This document shows positions 18,062 to 26,918 of a DNA stretch of 64,000 nt, in pieces. How positions within the stretch are numbered: position 1 is the first letter of the stretch; each line of letters opens with the position of its first letter. This stretch comes from Desulfuromonas sp. KJ2020 (GTDB taxonomy: Bacteria; Desulfobacterota; Desulfuromonadia; Desulfuromonadales; SZUA-540). The position numbers and the translations under genes were made by a program. Location of the stretch: positions 1,344,773 through 1,408,772 of the forward strand of contig NZ_JAKUKE010000001.1 of assembly GCF_024197615.1 (NCBI RefSeq). The letters run 5' to 3'. Under the pieces are notes generated by a model. That model had not been told where the DNA came from. It did no database searches and worked only from the letters and a program-made list of their open reading frames with translations.

Positions 18062-18892
18062 ATGACTGACTTTGACGCTTCTCTGCCCCTGGGTAAAACC
18101 ACCGAGTACAAATCCGCATACGATGCCGGCCTGCTCTGTGCCGTGCCGCGCAGCCTTAAGCGCCTGGAGCTGGGGCTGGAGCGGGCCCTCCCCTTTCAGG
18201 GGGTAGATATCTGGAATGCTTTCGAGCTCTCCTGGCTGCTGCCCGGCGGCAAGCCGGTAGTGGCCATGGGGGAGTTCCGTTTCCCCTGTCATTCGCCCAA
18301 CATCGTCGAATCCAAGTCCTTCAAGCTCTACCTCAATTCCTTCAACCAGACCCGTTTCGCCAGCTTCGCCGAGGTGGAGCAGGTGCTGGCCGAGGATCTC
18401 GGCCGCGTGGCCGGGGCGCCGGTGCAGGTGCGCCTCATCGGCAGCGAGTGCTTTGGCGCGGAACGCCTCTTTGCCCTGCCGGGGCGCTGCATCGATGGGA
18501 TCGATATCGCGGTCAGCCAGTACCAGCTGGAGGCCGAGCTGCTGGCGGGGGCGGCCGACCCGGCGGATATCGTCGAGGAAGAGCTGCACAGCCATCTGCT
18601 TAAGAGCAACTGTCTCGTCACCTGGCAGCCTGACTGGGCCAGCGTCTTGGTCCGCTATCGCGGCGGGCGTATCGACCCGGCCGCCCTGCTGCGCTACCTC
18701 ATCTCCTTCCGCCAGCACAACGAATTCCACGAGCAGTGCGTCGAGCGCATCTTCGCCGACCTCATGCGCTTCTGCCGGCCGGAGCGACTTACCGTCTACG
18801 CGCGCTACACCCGCCGTGGCGGTCTCGATATTAATCCCTTCCGCAGCAATTTCGAAAACACGGTGGAGAACCTGCGGCTGGCCCGTCAGTAG
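18062..18892 (+). CDS. queF: NADPH-dependent 7-cyano-7-deazaguanine reductase
   Basis: 276 residues, the long (two tunnel-fold repeats) QueF form. The substrate-recognition motif ESKSFKLYLNSFNQTRF is present near residue 81. The catalytic Cys is in LLKSNCLVTWQPDW near residue 180, followed by the FRQHNEFHEQCVERIF segment with the conserved His-Glu pair. It reduces preQ0 to preQ1 in queuosine synthesis. The QueG-like gene at 12.4-13.3 kb acts on the same pathway if it is a true QueG. The SDR gene follows after 39 bp with its own AAAGGAG site. Confidence 0.95.
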   Translation: MTDFDASLPLGKTTEYKSAYDAGLLCAVPRSLKRLELGLERALPFQGVDIWNAFELSWLLPGGKPVVAMGEFRFPCHSPNIVESKSFKLYLNSFNQTRFASFAEVEQVLAEDLGRVAGAPVQVRLIGSECFGAERLFALPGRCIDGIDIAVSQYQLEAELLAGAADPADIVEEELHSHLLKSNCLVTWQPDWASVLVRYRGGRIDPAALLRYLISFRQHNEFHEQCVERIFADLMRFCRPERLTVYARYTRRGGLDINPFRSNFENTVENLRLARQ

Positions 18893-18931
18893 GTCCCCTC
18901 TTTTTTTCAGGTTCTGAAAGGAGATTGCCAC

Positions 18932-19675
18932 ATGGCCAAGACGATTCTCATTACCGGCGCCACCTCGGGATTCGGGGAGGCCTGCGCCCGTCGCTTCGCC
19001 GCCGAAGGCTGGCAGCTCATTCTCACCGGCCGCCGCCGCGACCGCCTGCAGGCGCTGGAGCAGGAGCTGGGCACCGCCGTCAGCCGCACCCTGGTGCTCG
19101 ACGTGCGTCAGCGCCAGGCCGTGCAGGAGGCCCTGGGGGATTTGCCCGCCGTGGACGTGCTGCTCAACAACGCCGGCCTTGCCCTCGGTCTGGAGCCGGC
19201 CTGGGAAGTTGATCTCGACGACTGGGAGACCATGGTGGACACCAACGTCAAGGGAGTCATGTACTGCACCCGCACGGTGCTGCCGGCCATGGTTGCCCGC
19301 AATGGCGGCCACGTCATCAATATCGGCTCCACCGCCGGCAGTTGGCCCTATCCCGGCGGCAACGTCTACGGGTCGACCAAGGCCTTTGTCGAGCAGTTCA
19401 GCCGCAACCTGCGCGCCGACCTGCTCGGCAGCCGGGTCCGTGTCACCTATCTGGCCCCCGGCATGGCGGAGACGGAGTTCTCCCAGGTCCGCTTCAAGGG
19501 GGACGACGAGCGCGCCGCCGGCGTCTATGCCGACACGGAGCCCCTGCGGCCGGAGGATATCGCCGACATTATCTGGTATGTGGCCAACGTCCCTGCCCAC
19601 GTCAACATCAACGCTCTCGAGGTCATGTCGGTCTACCAGTCCTGGGGGCACCTGGCGGTGCATCGCCAGCGCTGA
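18932..19675 (+). CDS. Short-chain dehydrogenase, YdfG type
   Basis: 247 residues. TGATSGFGEA is the Rossmann nucleotide loop, LTGRRRDRLQ suggests NADP(H) preference, NNAG is present, Ser of INIGSTAGSWPYPGGNVYG and the YGSTKAF motif form the catalytic set, and APGMAETEF is the C-terminal loop. The sequence matches YdfG-type dehydrogenases, which act on L-serine, L-allo-threonine and 3-hydroxy acids. The stretch FKGDDERAAGVYADTEPLRPEDIADIIWYVANVPAHVNIN is characteristic in order, though quoted only by its ends: FKGDDERA and PAHVNIN. AAAGGAG precedes the ATG. Confidence 0.88.
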   Translation: MAKTILITGATSGFGEACARRFAAEGWQLILTGRRRDRLQALEQELGTAVSRTLVLDVRQRQAVQEALGDLPAVDVLLNNAGLALGLEPAWEVDLDDWETMVDTNVKGVMYCTRTVLPAMVARNGGHVINIGSTAGSWPYPGGNVYGSTKAFVEQFSRNLRADLLGSRVRVTYLAPGMAETEFSQVRFKGDDERAAGVYADTEPLRPEDIADIIWYVANVPAHVNINALEVMSVYQSWGHLAVHRQR

Positions 19676-19695
19676 GGCGGCGGCCGGGAATTCCC

Positions 19696-19724
19696 TTGCG
19701 GAAGCCGCGTCCTTGTGATACTAG
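19696..19724 (+). promoter_or_regulatory. Possible promoter of ppnP
   Basis: TTGCGG (19696-19701) and TACTAG (19719-19724) with a 17-bp spacer, about 38 bp before the ATG. The elements are weaker than consensus. Confidence 0.4.
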
Positions 19725-19762
19725 ACCGGCTCAGCAACCCATTTTCGCGCAGGAGAAATCCC

Positions 19763-20092
19763 ATGAGTTACCAGGCACCCGAACGCTTTACCGAAGTCAC
19801 CGTCACCTGCAAGGCCAACATTTACTTTGATGGCAAGGTGGTCAGCCACAGCCTGCTGCTGGCCGACGGCCGCAAAAAGAGCCTGGGGCTGATTTATCCC
19901 GGCCAGTTCACCTTCAACACCGAGGCCCCCGAGAAGATGGAAATCATCGCCGGCAACTGCCGCGTCCGTATCGGCGGGCAGGGCGACTGGATCGGCTTCA
20001 GCGCCGGGACCTGGTTCGATGTGCCAGGCCAGTCGTCCTTTGATATCGAAGTCACCGAAGGGATCACGGAATACGTCTGCTCCTTCGGCTAG
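19763..20092 (+). CDS. ppnP: Pyrimidine/purine nucleoside phosphorylase (DUF1255)
   Basis: 109 residues from the ATG after GGAGAAATCCC (MSYQAPERFTEVTV). The cupin-like features are VTCKANIYFDGKVVSHSLL, KKSLGLIYPGQF, MEIIAGNCRV and AGTWFDVPGQSSFDIEV, matching PpnP. The enzyme cleaves several nucleosides with phosphate. E. coli PpnP has 94 residues; here the N-terminus is slightly longer. It stands between the SDR gene and a hairpin terminator. Confidence 0.92.
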   Translation: MSYQAPERFTEVTVTCKANIYFDGKVVSHSLLLADGRKKSLGLIYPGQFTFNTEAPEKMEIIAGNCRVRIGGQGDWIGFSAGTWFDVPGQSSFDIEVTEGITEYVCSFG

Positions 20093-20103
20093 GAAAACTC
20101 GTG

Positions 20104-20109
20104 TATAAT
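20104..20109 (+). promoter_or_regulatory. -10 element between ppnP and cvfB
   Basis: A perfect TATAAT just after the ppnP stop and about 15 bp before the terminator hairpin. The -35 region is poor (around 20081-20086). If used, its transcript would meet the hairpin almost immediately. Confidence 0.35.
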
Positions 20110-20123
20110 GGAAACTCTGGCAG

Positions 20124-20156
20124 ACGCCGGGCCCGCTGCCCGGCGTTGTCTTTTTT
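20124..20156 (+). terminator. Intrinsic terminator between ppnP and cvfB
   Basis: A 9-bp stem ACGCCGGGC / GCCCGGCGT with a 5-nt loop, then TGTC and TTTTTT. It ends 25 bp before the cvfB start codon. Confidence 0.85.
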
Positions 20157-20180
20157 GGGGCCAGCCCGCAGGAGGATCTG

Positions 20181-21008
20181 ATGTTTGAAATCGGCCGCAT
20201 TCAAAACCTGAAAGTCCATCGTCTCGATGAACAGGGGGCCTGGCTGGGGGAGGAGTCCCAACCGGTCCTGCTGCCCATCCGTGAAGTTCCGGCCGACGCC
20301 AGGGTCGGGGCCGTCTACCCCGTTTTCGTTACCCTCGACGCCGCGGAAAAACCCGTCGCTACCCTCCATCTGCCCAAGGCCCAGGTCGGCGAATTCGCCG
20401 TGCTCAAGGTCAAGGACGTCACCCGGCACGGCGCCTTTCTCGACTGGGGGATGCCCAAGGATCTGCTCGTCCCCTACAGCGAGCAGCCCGAACGCATGCG
20501 GGCCGGACACAAGTACCTGGTCAAGGTCTGCCTCGACAACCGGGGCCGCGTGGTGGGTACGGCCCGCCTCGACGAATGTCTGGAGCCGGAGATCAGGGAT
20601 CTCAAGGAGGGGGACAGGGTCGAGCTCATCCTCTGGCAATACACCGACCTCGGCGCCAAGGTGATCGTCAACGGCCTTTACGGGGCCCTGCTCTACAAGG
20701 ACGAACTGCGCAGCGGCCTTAAGCGCGGCGATCGCCTGCCGGGCTACGTCAAGACCCTGCGCCCCGACGGCAAGCTGGACGTCACCCTGCGTCAGAGCGG
20801 TGTGGAGGGGATCGAGGAAGCCCGGAATACCCTGCTGGCCGCCCTGCAGAAGGAGGGTTTTCTCCCCCTGCATGACAAGAGTCCCTCCTGGGAGATCCAG
20901 AAGCGCCTGGGGATGAGCAAGAAAGTGTTCAAAAAGGCGGTGGGTGGGCTCTACAAGGAGAAACGGGTGGAGCTCAGCGACGACGGGGTGCGGCTGAAAT
21001 CGAACTGA
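20181..21008 (+). CDS. cvfB: CvfB-family S1-like RNA-binding protein
   Basis: 275 residues. The N-terminus FEIGRIQNLKVHRLDEQGAW and the first S1 repeat with VTRHGAFLDWGMPKDLLVPY match YitL/CvfB. Further S1-like repeats follow (VKVCLDNRGRVVGTARL; LGAKVIVNGLYGALLYKDEL; PGYVKTLRPDGKLDVTLR). The C-terminal winged helix includes LHDKSPSWEIQKRLGMSKK. CvfB proteins bind RNA and affect gene expression or virulence in Gram-positives. AGGAGG precedes the ATG. It is the first gene of a tight operon with the molybdopterin enzyme and guaC, with gaps of 10 and 15 bp. Confidence 0.92.
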   Translation: MFEIGRIQNLKVHRLDEQGAWLGEESQPVLLPIREVPADARVGAVYPVFVTLDAAEKPVATLHLPKAQVGEFAVLKVKDVTRHGAFLDWGMPKDLLVPYSEQPERMRAGHKYLVKVCLDNRGRVVGTARLDECLEPEIRDLKEGDRVELILWQYTDLGAKVIVNGLYGALLYKDELRSGLKRGDRLPGYVKTLRPDGKLDVTLRQSGVEGIEEARNTLLAALQKEGFLPLHDKSPSWEIQKRLGMSKKVFKKAVGGLYKEKRVELSDDGVRLKSN

Positions 21009-21018
21009 AGGTGAGGCT

Positions 21019-23046
21019 ATGAACCGAAGGATTCGGCGTTCCGTCTGTCCCTACGATTGCCCCGACACCTGCGGGCTGCTGGTGGCGGTCGAGGGGGAGC
21101 GGGTCGTGCAGGTGAGCGGCGATCCCGAACACCCCTTCACCCGCGGCTTTCTCTGCCCGAAGATGCAGCACTACGAACGCACGGTGCACTCCCCCCGCCG
21201 CCTGACCACCCCCCTGCGGCGCCGCGGTGCCAAGGGGAGCGGCGATTTTCAGCCCATCACCTGGGATGAGGCCATCGAGCGCATCGCCGCCCGCTGGCAG
21301 AGCATCATCGCCGCGCACGGCGGCGAGGCGATTCTGCCCTATTCCTACGGGGGGACCATGGGGCTGGTGCAGCGCAACGCCGGCCATCCCTTTTTTCACG
21401 CGCTCGGTGCCTCCCGGCTGGCCCGCACTATCTGTTCGCCCGCCAAGGGCGCGGGCTGGCAGGCGATCATGGGGGATACGGTGGTGCCGCCTCCCGACGA
21501 GGTGGCGCAGAGCGATCTGGTCATTCTCTGGGGAGTAAACGCCGCCGCCACCAACATCCACTATCTTCCCTTTGTGCAACAGGCCCGTCGTCGGGGCGCG
21601 CCCGTGTGGCTTATCGATACCTATCGCACGCCGACAGCCGCCGGGGCCGACCGCGTCATGCTGCTGCGCCCCGGCAGCGATGGGGCCCTGGCCTTGGGGA
21701 TGATGCACGTTCTTGCTCGCGAAGGCCTGGTCGATCAGCCCTTTGTCTCGGCTCAGGTGCAGGGCTACGAAGCTTTTGCTGCCGAGGTGCTGCCCGCCTG
21801 CACACCGATCTGGGCCAGCGGGCGCACCGGACTGCCGGCCTCCCTCATCGAGGAACTGGCCCGAGCCTACGCCGGAGCCCAGGCGCCCTGCATCCGTCTC
21901 GGCAGCGGCCTCTCCCGCTACGGCAACGGCGCCATGACCGTGCGCACCATCGCCGCCCTGCCGGCCCTGGTCGGCGCCTACGGCAAGATCGGCGGTGGCT
22001 GCTTTCCCAGCACCTCCACCAGTGCGGCCTTTGCCGCGGCCGAATTGACGCGAGAAGACCTGTTGGCCGCGCCCACCCGTCTCATCAACATGAACCAGCT
22101 CGGCCACGCCCTCACTGAGCTGCAGACGCCGCCCATCCAGTCCCTCTACGTCTATCACGCCAATCCCGCTGCCGTGACCCCCGATCAGAACGCCGTGCTG
22201 CGGGGTTTGAGCCGGGACGATCTCTTCACCGTCGTGCATGAGCGTTTTATGACCGATACCGCGCGCTACGCCGACATCGTGCTGCCGGCGACCTCTTCCG
22301 TCGAGCACAGCGACCTCTATCGCAGCTACGGCACCTACTTCATCCAGCGGGCCCGCCCCTGCATTCCGCCGGTGGGAGAGAGCCGCTCCAACCGCGAGGT
22401 CTTTACCCTGCTGGCCCGGGCCATGGGGCTGGACGAGGAGATTTATCGGCACAGCGCCGAGGAGACGATCGACCATCTGCTCGCCATTCCCAGCCCCCTG
22501 CGCGAGGGGATCGACGCGGCGGCCTTGCTGGAGGGCAGGGCGGTTCATCTGCGTCTGCCCGACGACTACCGCCGCCGTTTTCTCACCCCTTCGGGCCGGA
22601 TTGAACTGTACAACCCGCGCGAGCTTGACCCATTGCCCCGCTATCGTCCCAGCTACGAGGAAGAAGGGCTGTATCCCCTGCGCCTGCTGACGGCGCCCAG
22701 CCTCTTTGGGCTTAACAGTACTTTCGGCGAGCAGGATGCCCTGCGAAGGCGGCAGCAGGACATGCGTCTGCGGCTGCATCCCGATGAGGCGGCGGTCCGG
22801 GGATTGGCCGACGGGGAGAAGGTTACGGCCTGGAACGATCTCGGCGAGGTCGTCTTTTTCCTGCAGGCCGACGACCAGGTACCACCGGGGGTGGCCGTGG
22901 CCGAAGGGGTCTGGTGGGGTGAATTCGCCCCCGGCTCCCGCACCGTCAACGCTTTGACCTCGCAGCGCTTGACCGATCGGGGCGAGGGGAGCACCTTTTA
23001 TGACAATCGCATCGAGGTTCGACGGTTCACACCGGGACCGTCCTAG
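21019..23046 (+). CDS. Molybdopterin-dependent oxidoreductase (DMSO reductase family), cytoplasmic
   Basis: 675 residues. The N-terminal [4Fe-4S] site is CPYDCPDTCG followed by GFLCPK. Typical bis-MGD motifs follow: PITWDEAIERIA, RTICSPAKGAG, WGVNAAATNIHY, RYADIVLPATSSVEHSDLY, and a C-terminal MopB-binding domain ending FYDNRIEVRRF. There is no twin-arginine signal, so it acts in the cytoplasm. The substrate is unknown. The Mo ligand may be the Cys of TICSPAKG, which I cannot confirm. No electron-transfer subunit or cofactor-insertion chaperone is adjacent; its neighbours are an RNA-binding protein and GMP reductase. Confidence 0.9.
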   Translation: MNRRIRRSVCPYDCPDTCGLLVAVEGERVVQVSGDPEHPFTRGFLCPKMQHYERTVHSPRRLTTPLRRRGAKGSGDFQPITWDEAIERIAARWQSIIAAHGGEAILPYSYGGTMGLVQRNAGHPFFHALGASRLARTICSPAKGAGWQAIMGDTVVPPPDEVAQSDLVILWGVNAAATNIHYLPFVQQARRRGAPVWLIDTYRTPTAAGADRVMLLRPGSDGALALGMMHVLAREGLVDQPFVSAQVQGYEAFAAEVLPACTPIWASGRTGLPASLIEELARAYAGAQAPCIRLGSGLSRYGNGAMTVRTIAALPALVGAYGKIGGGCFPSTSTSAAFAAAELTREDLLAAPTRLINMNQLGHALTELQTPPIQSLYVYHANPAAVTPDQNAVLRGLSRDDLFTVVHERFMTDTARYADIVLPATSSVEHSDLYRSYGTYFIQRARPCIPPVGESRSNREVFTLLARAMGLDEEIYRHSAEETIDHLLAIPSPLREGIDAAALLEGRAVHLRLPDDYRRRFLTPSGRIELYNPRELDPLPRYRPSYEEEGLYPLRLLTAPSLFGLNSTFGEQDALRRRQQDMRLRLHPDEAAVRGLADGEKVTAWNDLGEVVFFLQADDQVPPGVAVAEGVWWGEFAPGSRTVNALTSQRLTDRGEGSTFYDNRIEVRRFTPGPS

Positions 23047-23061
23047 CCACAGGGAGGAAGC

Positions 23062-24102
23062 ATGCGCGTAGAGACCGATATCAAGCTGGGCTTCAAGGAT
23101 GTACTCATCCGCCCCAAACGCTCCAACCTCAAGAGCCGCGCCCAGGTGGAGCTGAACCGCACCTACACCTTTCTGCACAGCGGCAGAACCTGGACGGGAA
23201 TCCCCGTCATCGCCGCCAACATGGACACGGTGGGCACCTTCGAGGCCGCCGAGGTGCTGGCCGGCTTCGGTCTGCTCACCGCCATCCACAAGCATTACAG
23301 TCTGGAGGAGTGGGCGGCCTGGCTGCAGGGGAAGGCCGACGACATCTATGAGCGCATTCTGGTGAGCACCGGCACCTCCGAGGAGGATTTCACCAAGCTG
23401 ACGCAGATTCTGACCGACCACCCCAAGCTCGCCTTCATCTGCATCGATGTGGCCAACGGCTACGCGGAGGCCTTCGTTGAGTTCGTCCGTCGCGTCCGCG
23501 AAGACTGGCCCGACAAGACCATCGTCGCCGGCAACGTGGTGACGGGGGAGATGGTGGAAGAGCTGCTGCTGTCGGGCGCCGATATCGTCAAGGTCGGCAT
23601 CGGGCCCGGCTCGGTCTGCACCACCCGGGTCAAGACCGGCGTCGGCTATCCCCAGCTCTCCGCCGTCATCGAATGTGCCGACGCCGCTCACGGCCTCGGT
23701 GGGCGCATCATCTCCGACGGCGGCTGCGTCTGTGCCGGCGATGTGGCCAAGGCCTTCGGCGGTGGGGCCGACTTCGTCATGCTCGGCGGCATGTTCGCCG
23801 GCCACGACGAGAGTGGCGGCCAAATCGTCGAGCGCGGCGGCCAGGCCTACAAACTCTTCTACGGCATGAGCTCGGCCACCGCCATGGAGAAGCACGCCGG
23901 CGGCGTCGCCCACTACCGCGCTTCCGAAGGCAAGACGGTGGAGGTTCCCTATCGGGGCCCGCTCGCCGAGACGGTCAAGGACGTGCTCGGCGGCGTGCGT
24001 TCGGCCTGCACCTACGTCGGCGCTGCCGCCCTCAAGGAGCTCACCAAGCGCACCACCTTCATCCGGGTGCTGGAACAGGAGAACCAGACCTTTTCCGGCT
24101 AG
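23062..24102 (+). CDS. guaC: GMP reductase
   Basis: 346 residues of the IMP dehydrogenase/GMP reductase barrel family, without CBS domains. [15 protein letters not shown] is the GuaC-type start. [20 protein letters not shown] carries the active-site Cys loop, [18 protein letters not shown] and [13 protein letters not shown] bind the phosphate, and [20 protein letters not shown] is the GMPR-type continuation. It reduces GMP to IMP with NADPH. GGAGGAAGC precedes the ATG. It is the last gene of the operon, followed by a terminator. Confidence 0.96.
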   Translation: MRVETDIKLGFKDVLIRPKRSNLKSRAQVELNRTYTFLHSGRTWTGIPVIAANMDTVGTFEAAEVLAGFGLLTAIHKHYSLEEWAAWLQGKADDIYERILVSTGTSEEDFTKLTQILTDHPKLAFICIDVANGYAEAFVEFVRRVREDWPDKTIVAGNVVTGEMVEELLLSGADIVKVGIGPGSVCTTRVKTGVGYPQLSAVIECADAAHGLGGRIISDGGCVCAGDVAKAFGGGADFVMLGGMFAGHDESGGQIVERGGQAYKLFYGMSSATAMEKHAGGVAHYRASEGKTVEVPYRGPLAETVKDVLGGVRSACTYVGAAALKELTKRTTFIRVLEQENQTFSG

Positions 24103-24131
24103 ATCAGATTATATTGCAGAGAGTACGATGC

Positions 24132-24166
24132 CAGGGGCGGCCCACAAGGTCGCCCCTGCTTTTTTT
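24132..24166 (+). terminator. Intrinsic terminator after guaC
   Basis: An 8-bp stem CAGGGGCG / CGCCCCTG with an 11-nt loop, then C and seven T. A run of ten G follows directly. Confidence 0.85.
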
Positions 24167-24177
24167 GGGGGGGGGGA

Positions 24178-25575
24178 TCAGGCGGATGACGGTGAAGTCA
24201 GGCCAGCGCGGCGATGGCGGCGGATGACCCGCACCAGGCGGCCGCTCAGCAGCAGCGCTGCCGTAGTGAGACCGGCGATGAGGCCGATCCAGAAGCCGGC
24301 CGCTCCCATCGGTTCGCCCCACAGGGAGGTGAGGCCCAGGCTGTAGCCGATGGGCAGGCCGACGCCCCAGTAGGCGAAGATGAGCAGGAACATGGGAACC
24401 CGGGTGTCCTTGTAGCCGCGCAGGGCGCCGGAGGTGCTGACCTGGATGGCGTCGGAAACTTGGAAGAGGGCGCCGAGGATGAGCAGCTCGACAGCGAGGC
24501 GGCGCACCTCGGGGTTGGTGGTGTAGATGGCTGCCACCGGTTCGGGGAAGAGCAGGCAGAGGGTCGAGGTGCACAGGGCGATGACGCCGGTGAGGGCGAT
24601 GCCGGTATAGCCGGCGCGGCGGGCGAGGGCGAGGTCGCGGCTGCCCAGGGCCCAGCCCACCCGGATGGAGATGGCGCTGGAGATGCTCATGGGGATCATG
24701 AAGACGAGGGTCGAGAAGCTCAGGCAGATCTGGTGGGCGGCGACGATGTCAGCGCCGAGGGAGCCGATGAGCAGGGCGATGACGGCGAAGATACTGGCTT
24801 CGACGAAAAGGGAGAAGCCGATGGGAACCCCCAGGCGAAGAATCTGGCCGATCTCCTGCCAGTCGGGGCGCGGCCAGGCGTCAAAGAGCTGCGCCGGTCG
24901 ATAGATCTGTCCCCGGCGCACGATCACCAGCATGCCCAGCAGCATGAACCACATGGTCAGCGAGGTGGCCCAGCCGCAGCCCGGGCCGCCGAGGGCAGGC
25001 AGGCCGAGCTTGCCGTAGATGAGCACATAGTTGGCGGTGGCGTTGAAGGGCAGGGCCAGCAGGCTGATGATCATGCTCGGCTTAGAGCAGGAGAGCCCCT
25101 CGCTGAAGTGACGCAGGACGAAAAAGCCGGCAATGGCCGGCATCCCCCAGGAAATGGCTTCCAGGTAGGCCAGGGTTTTGGGCGCGGCCACGGGGTCGAC
25201 CTCCATCCAGACAAGCACGGGGCCGGCGTGGCGCAGCAGGGGGATGACCAGCAGACTCAGGACCAGGCCCAGGAGCAGGGCCTGGCGCACGTGGTGGCCA
25301 ATCTCCCGGCGGAAGCCGCCGCCGTGCAGCTGGGCAACAGAAGGGGTGACGGCCATGAGGATGCCGAGCATGAAGAGAAAGAGGGGGTGCCAGATGCTCG
25401 CACCCATCGCCACCGCCGCCAGGTCGACGGAGCCGACCCGCCCGGCCATGACCGTGTCGATGAATCCCATGGCGGACTGGGAGACCTGGGCGGCGACGAG
25501 GGGGCCGGAGAGAATGGCCAGGGTTTTAAGCTCCCGCAGGGAGCGCTGGCGTTTGGTGGAGGGAATGGTATCCAT
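24178..25575 (-). CDS. MATE-family multidrug/cation antiporter (NorM type)
   Basis: 465 residues with twelve hydrophobic helices. Family features are LSGPLVAAQVSQSAMGFIDTVMAGRVG, the NATANYVLIYGKLGLPALGGPGCGWATS region (quoted by its parts NATANYVLIYGKLG and LPALGGPGCGWATS), and ISIRVGWALGSRD. NorM-type proteins expel cationic compounds in exchange for Na+ or H+. The substrate is unknown. The gene ends one base from a G10 homopolymer and is convergent with guaC. Confidence 0.92.
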   Translation of the reverse strand: MDTIPSTKRQRSLRELKTLAILSGPLVAAQVSQSAMGFIDTVMAGRVGSVDLAAVAMGASIWHPLFLFMLGILMAVTPSVAQLHGGGFRREIGHHVRQALLLGLVLSLLVIPLLRHAGPVLVWMEVDPVAAPKTLAYLEAISWGMPAIAGFFVLRHFSEGLSCSKPSMIISLLALPFNATANYVLIYGKLGLPALGGPGCGWATSLTMWFMLLGMLVIVRRGQIYRPAQLFDAWPRPDWQEIGQILRLGVPIGFSLFVEASIFAVIALLIGSLGADIVAAHQICLSFSTLVFMIPMSISSAISIRVGWALGSRDLALARRAGYTGIALTGVIALCTSTLCLLFPEPVAAIYTTNPEVRRLAVELLILGALFQVSDAIQVSTSGALRGYKDTRVPMFLLIFAYWGVGLPIGYSLGLTSLWGEPMGAAGFWIGLIAGLTTAALLLSGRLVRVIRRHRRAGLTSPSSA

Positions 25576-25647
25576 GATGGAGCGGAATCTTATGCCTGTG
25601 TCGTTCCCGGGTCAAGCTCGGAATGGGCGGGTGGCGGAAACACCCCG

Positions 25648-26259
25648 TCAGGACCGCTGCGCCCGGTCGATGAGGCGAAAGAGGGCCTCGGCCAGCTGTC
25701 GGTAACCGGCGGCATTGGGGTGTACGGTGTCGCTCTTGAGGTCGCGGTCGCCCAGCAGATCGGTGATGATATCCCCTTCGTAAGGCAGGTGGTAGGTCTC
25801 GGCGAGCTGATCGTAGAGTGGAGCGGTCTTCAAAAGCAGGCCGAACTGGGGAACGCCGACCACAACGACCTCGGCGCCGCTGTCGTGGATGAGGGCGACC
25901 ATGGCTTCCAGGTTGGCGGCCAGCTGCTGCCGGTCAAGGCGGCGCAGAAAGTCGTTGCCGCCATGGCAGAGAATGACCAGATCGGGCTCGTATTCGGCCA
26001 GCACGTCCGGGAGGCGCCGCAGACCCTGAGCGGAGGTCTCCCCGGGCACGCCTGCGTTGATGACGGTGCGGCCCAGCAGGGCGGCCAGCACTTCGGGGTA
26101 AGATTCACCCGAGCCGGCGCCGGTACCGTACGTGAGACTGTCGCCAAAAGCCAGCACGATGGCGTCCTCGGGCAAGGGAGCGATGGCCGGTCCGCGGTCA
26201 CAACCCCCGGCCAGCAGCAAAAAAAGAGCGATGGCTAAGAAATGAAGAAGGCGAAACAT
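25648..26259 (-). CDS. SGNH/GDSL hydrolase lipoprotein (TesA-like)
   Basis: 203 residues. The signal peptide MFRLLHFLAIALFLLLAGGC ends in a near-consensus lipobox (AGGC with Leu one position earlier). The SGNH catalytic blocks are AFGDSLTYG (Ser), NAGVPGETS (Gly), HGGNDFLRR (Asn), and SDTVHPNAAGY (Asp-His). The closest known type is arylesterase/thioesterase TesA; acting on esters or thioesters at the envelope is inferred. It is divergent from the His-rich exported protein gene. Confidence 0.9.
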   Translation of the reverse strand: MFRLLHFLAIALFLLLAGGCDRGPAIAPLPEDAIVLAFGDSLTYGTGAGSGESYPEVLAALLGRTVINAGVPGETSAQGLRRLPDVLAEYEPDLVILCHGGNDFLRRLDRQQLAANLEAMVALIHDSGAEVVVVGVPQFGLLLKTAPLYDQLAETYHLPYEGDIITDLLGDRDLKSDTVHPNAAGYRQLAEALFRLIDRAQRS

Positions 26260-26407
26260 GAAAAATCTCCTGCGACGGGGTGATAAAGCAGAGCTCTGTC
26301 ACCCGATGTGGTCTTTGCTAACTGGTTGAAATGATATTGAATCGACTAGACATCAGGGGGCATTCGCCGCGATATCGGCTTTTTATTGTGGTCGGGGCGG
26401 GGTAGGC

Positions 26408-26435
26408 TTGACCACAAAGAAGCCGTTTATACGAT
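26408..26435 (+). promoter_or_regulatory. Promoter of the His-rich exported protein gene
   Basis: TTGACC (26408-26413) and TACGAT (26430-26435) with a 16-bp spacer, about 25 bp before the start codon. Confidence 0.55.
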
Positions 26436-26461
26436 GTCTTGCCAAAGGAAAGGAGCGTGCC

Positions 26462-26845
26462 ATGAAAACCATGAAAACTCTGTTGGTGCTGTTGATTGGC
26501 AGTCTGTTCGCCCTCGGGGCTCCCCTGGCCGCCGAAGCCCACGACGCCAGGAAAAAGGTCGTGGTGGTCAAGGAAGTGTCGCATCATCAGCGGGGCCATC
26601 AGCAGGGCTATGGAGCGAAGCACTATCGCAACAACCAGGGCAAAGGACAGAGCTATGGCCAGCACCGAAAAAACCAGCCGCCGCGCTGGGGCCACCAGCA
26701 GGCGAAGCATGGGCACAAAAAACACGGGCACTACCGTCCCGCCGCCCATCATCGCCAGGGGCCTGACGGCGTGCTGCGGGTGATCTACGGGGCGGTTATC
26801 CCTCCTTCGGGGTATGGAGCCATCGACCTGCGCATCCCCTGGTAA
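26462..26845 (+). CDS. Exported His-rich protein
   Basis: 127 residues from the ATG after AAGGAGCGTGCC. A cleavable signal peptide (MKTMKTLLVLLIGSLFALG, cleaved near AAEA) precedes a basic region rich in His, Gln, Gly, Lys and Tyr, with many HH, GHQQ and HGH pairs. The tail is LRVIYGAVIPPSGYGAIDLR. The histidines could bind metal in the periplasm. The tail resembles small exported proteins of the CigR/RcnB-like group, but I do not assign it. It is a single gene with its own promoter. Confidence 0.65.
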   Translation: MKTMKTLLVLLIGSLFALGAPLAAEAHDARKKVVVVKEVSHHQRGHQQGYGAKHYRNNQGKGQSYGQHRKNQPPRWGHQQAKHGHKKHGHYRPAAHHRQGPDGVLRVIYGAVIPPSGYGAIDLRIPW

Positions 26846-26918
26846 CGCAACCGGATTCTCTCTCCCCATCGCGGGGGCGCCATAACGGCGTCCCCACCTT
26901 CTCTCGCCCGTCGCCGAC

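Noticed and set aside
20974-23913. A 979-codon open frame on the minus strand opposite the molybdopterin oxidoreductase and guaC genes
   Set aside because: It is a GC-rich shadow frame: its product is Gly/His/Asp-rich low complexity, with no motif or ribosome site, while the plus-strand genes have full family motifs.
24214-26238. A 674-codon open frame on the plus strand opposite the MATE and SGNH genes
   Set aside because: Shadow of two well-supported genes; composition is atypical and no domain is visible.
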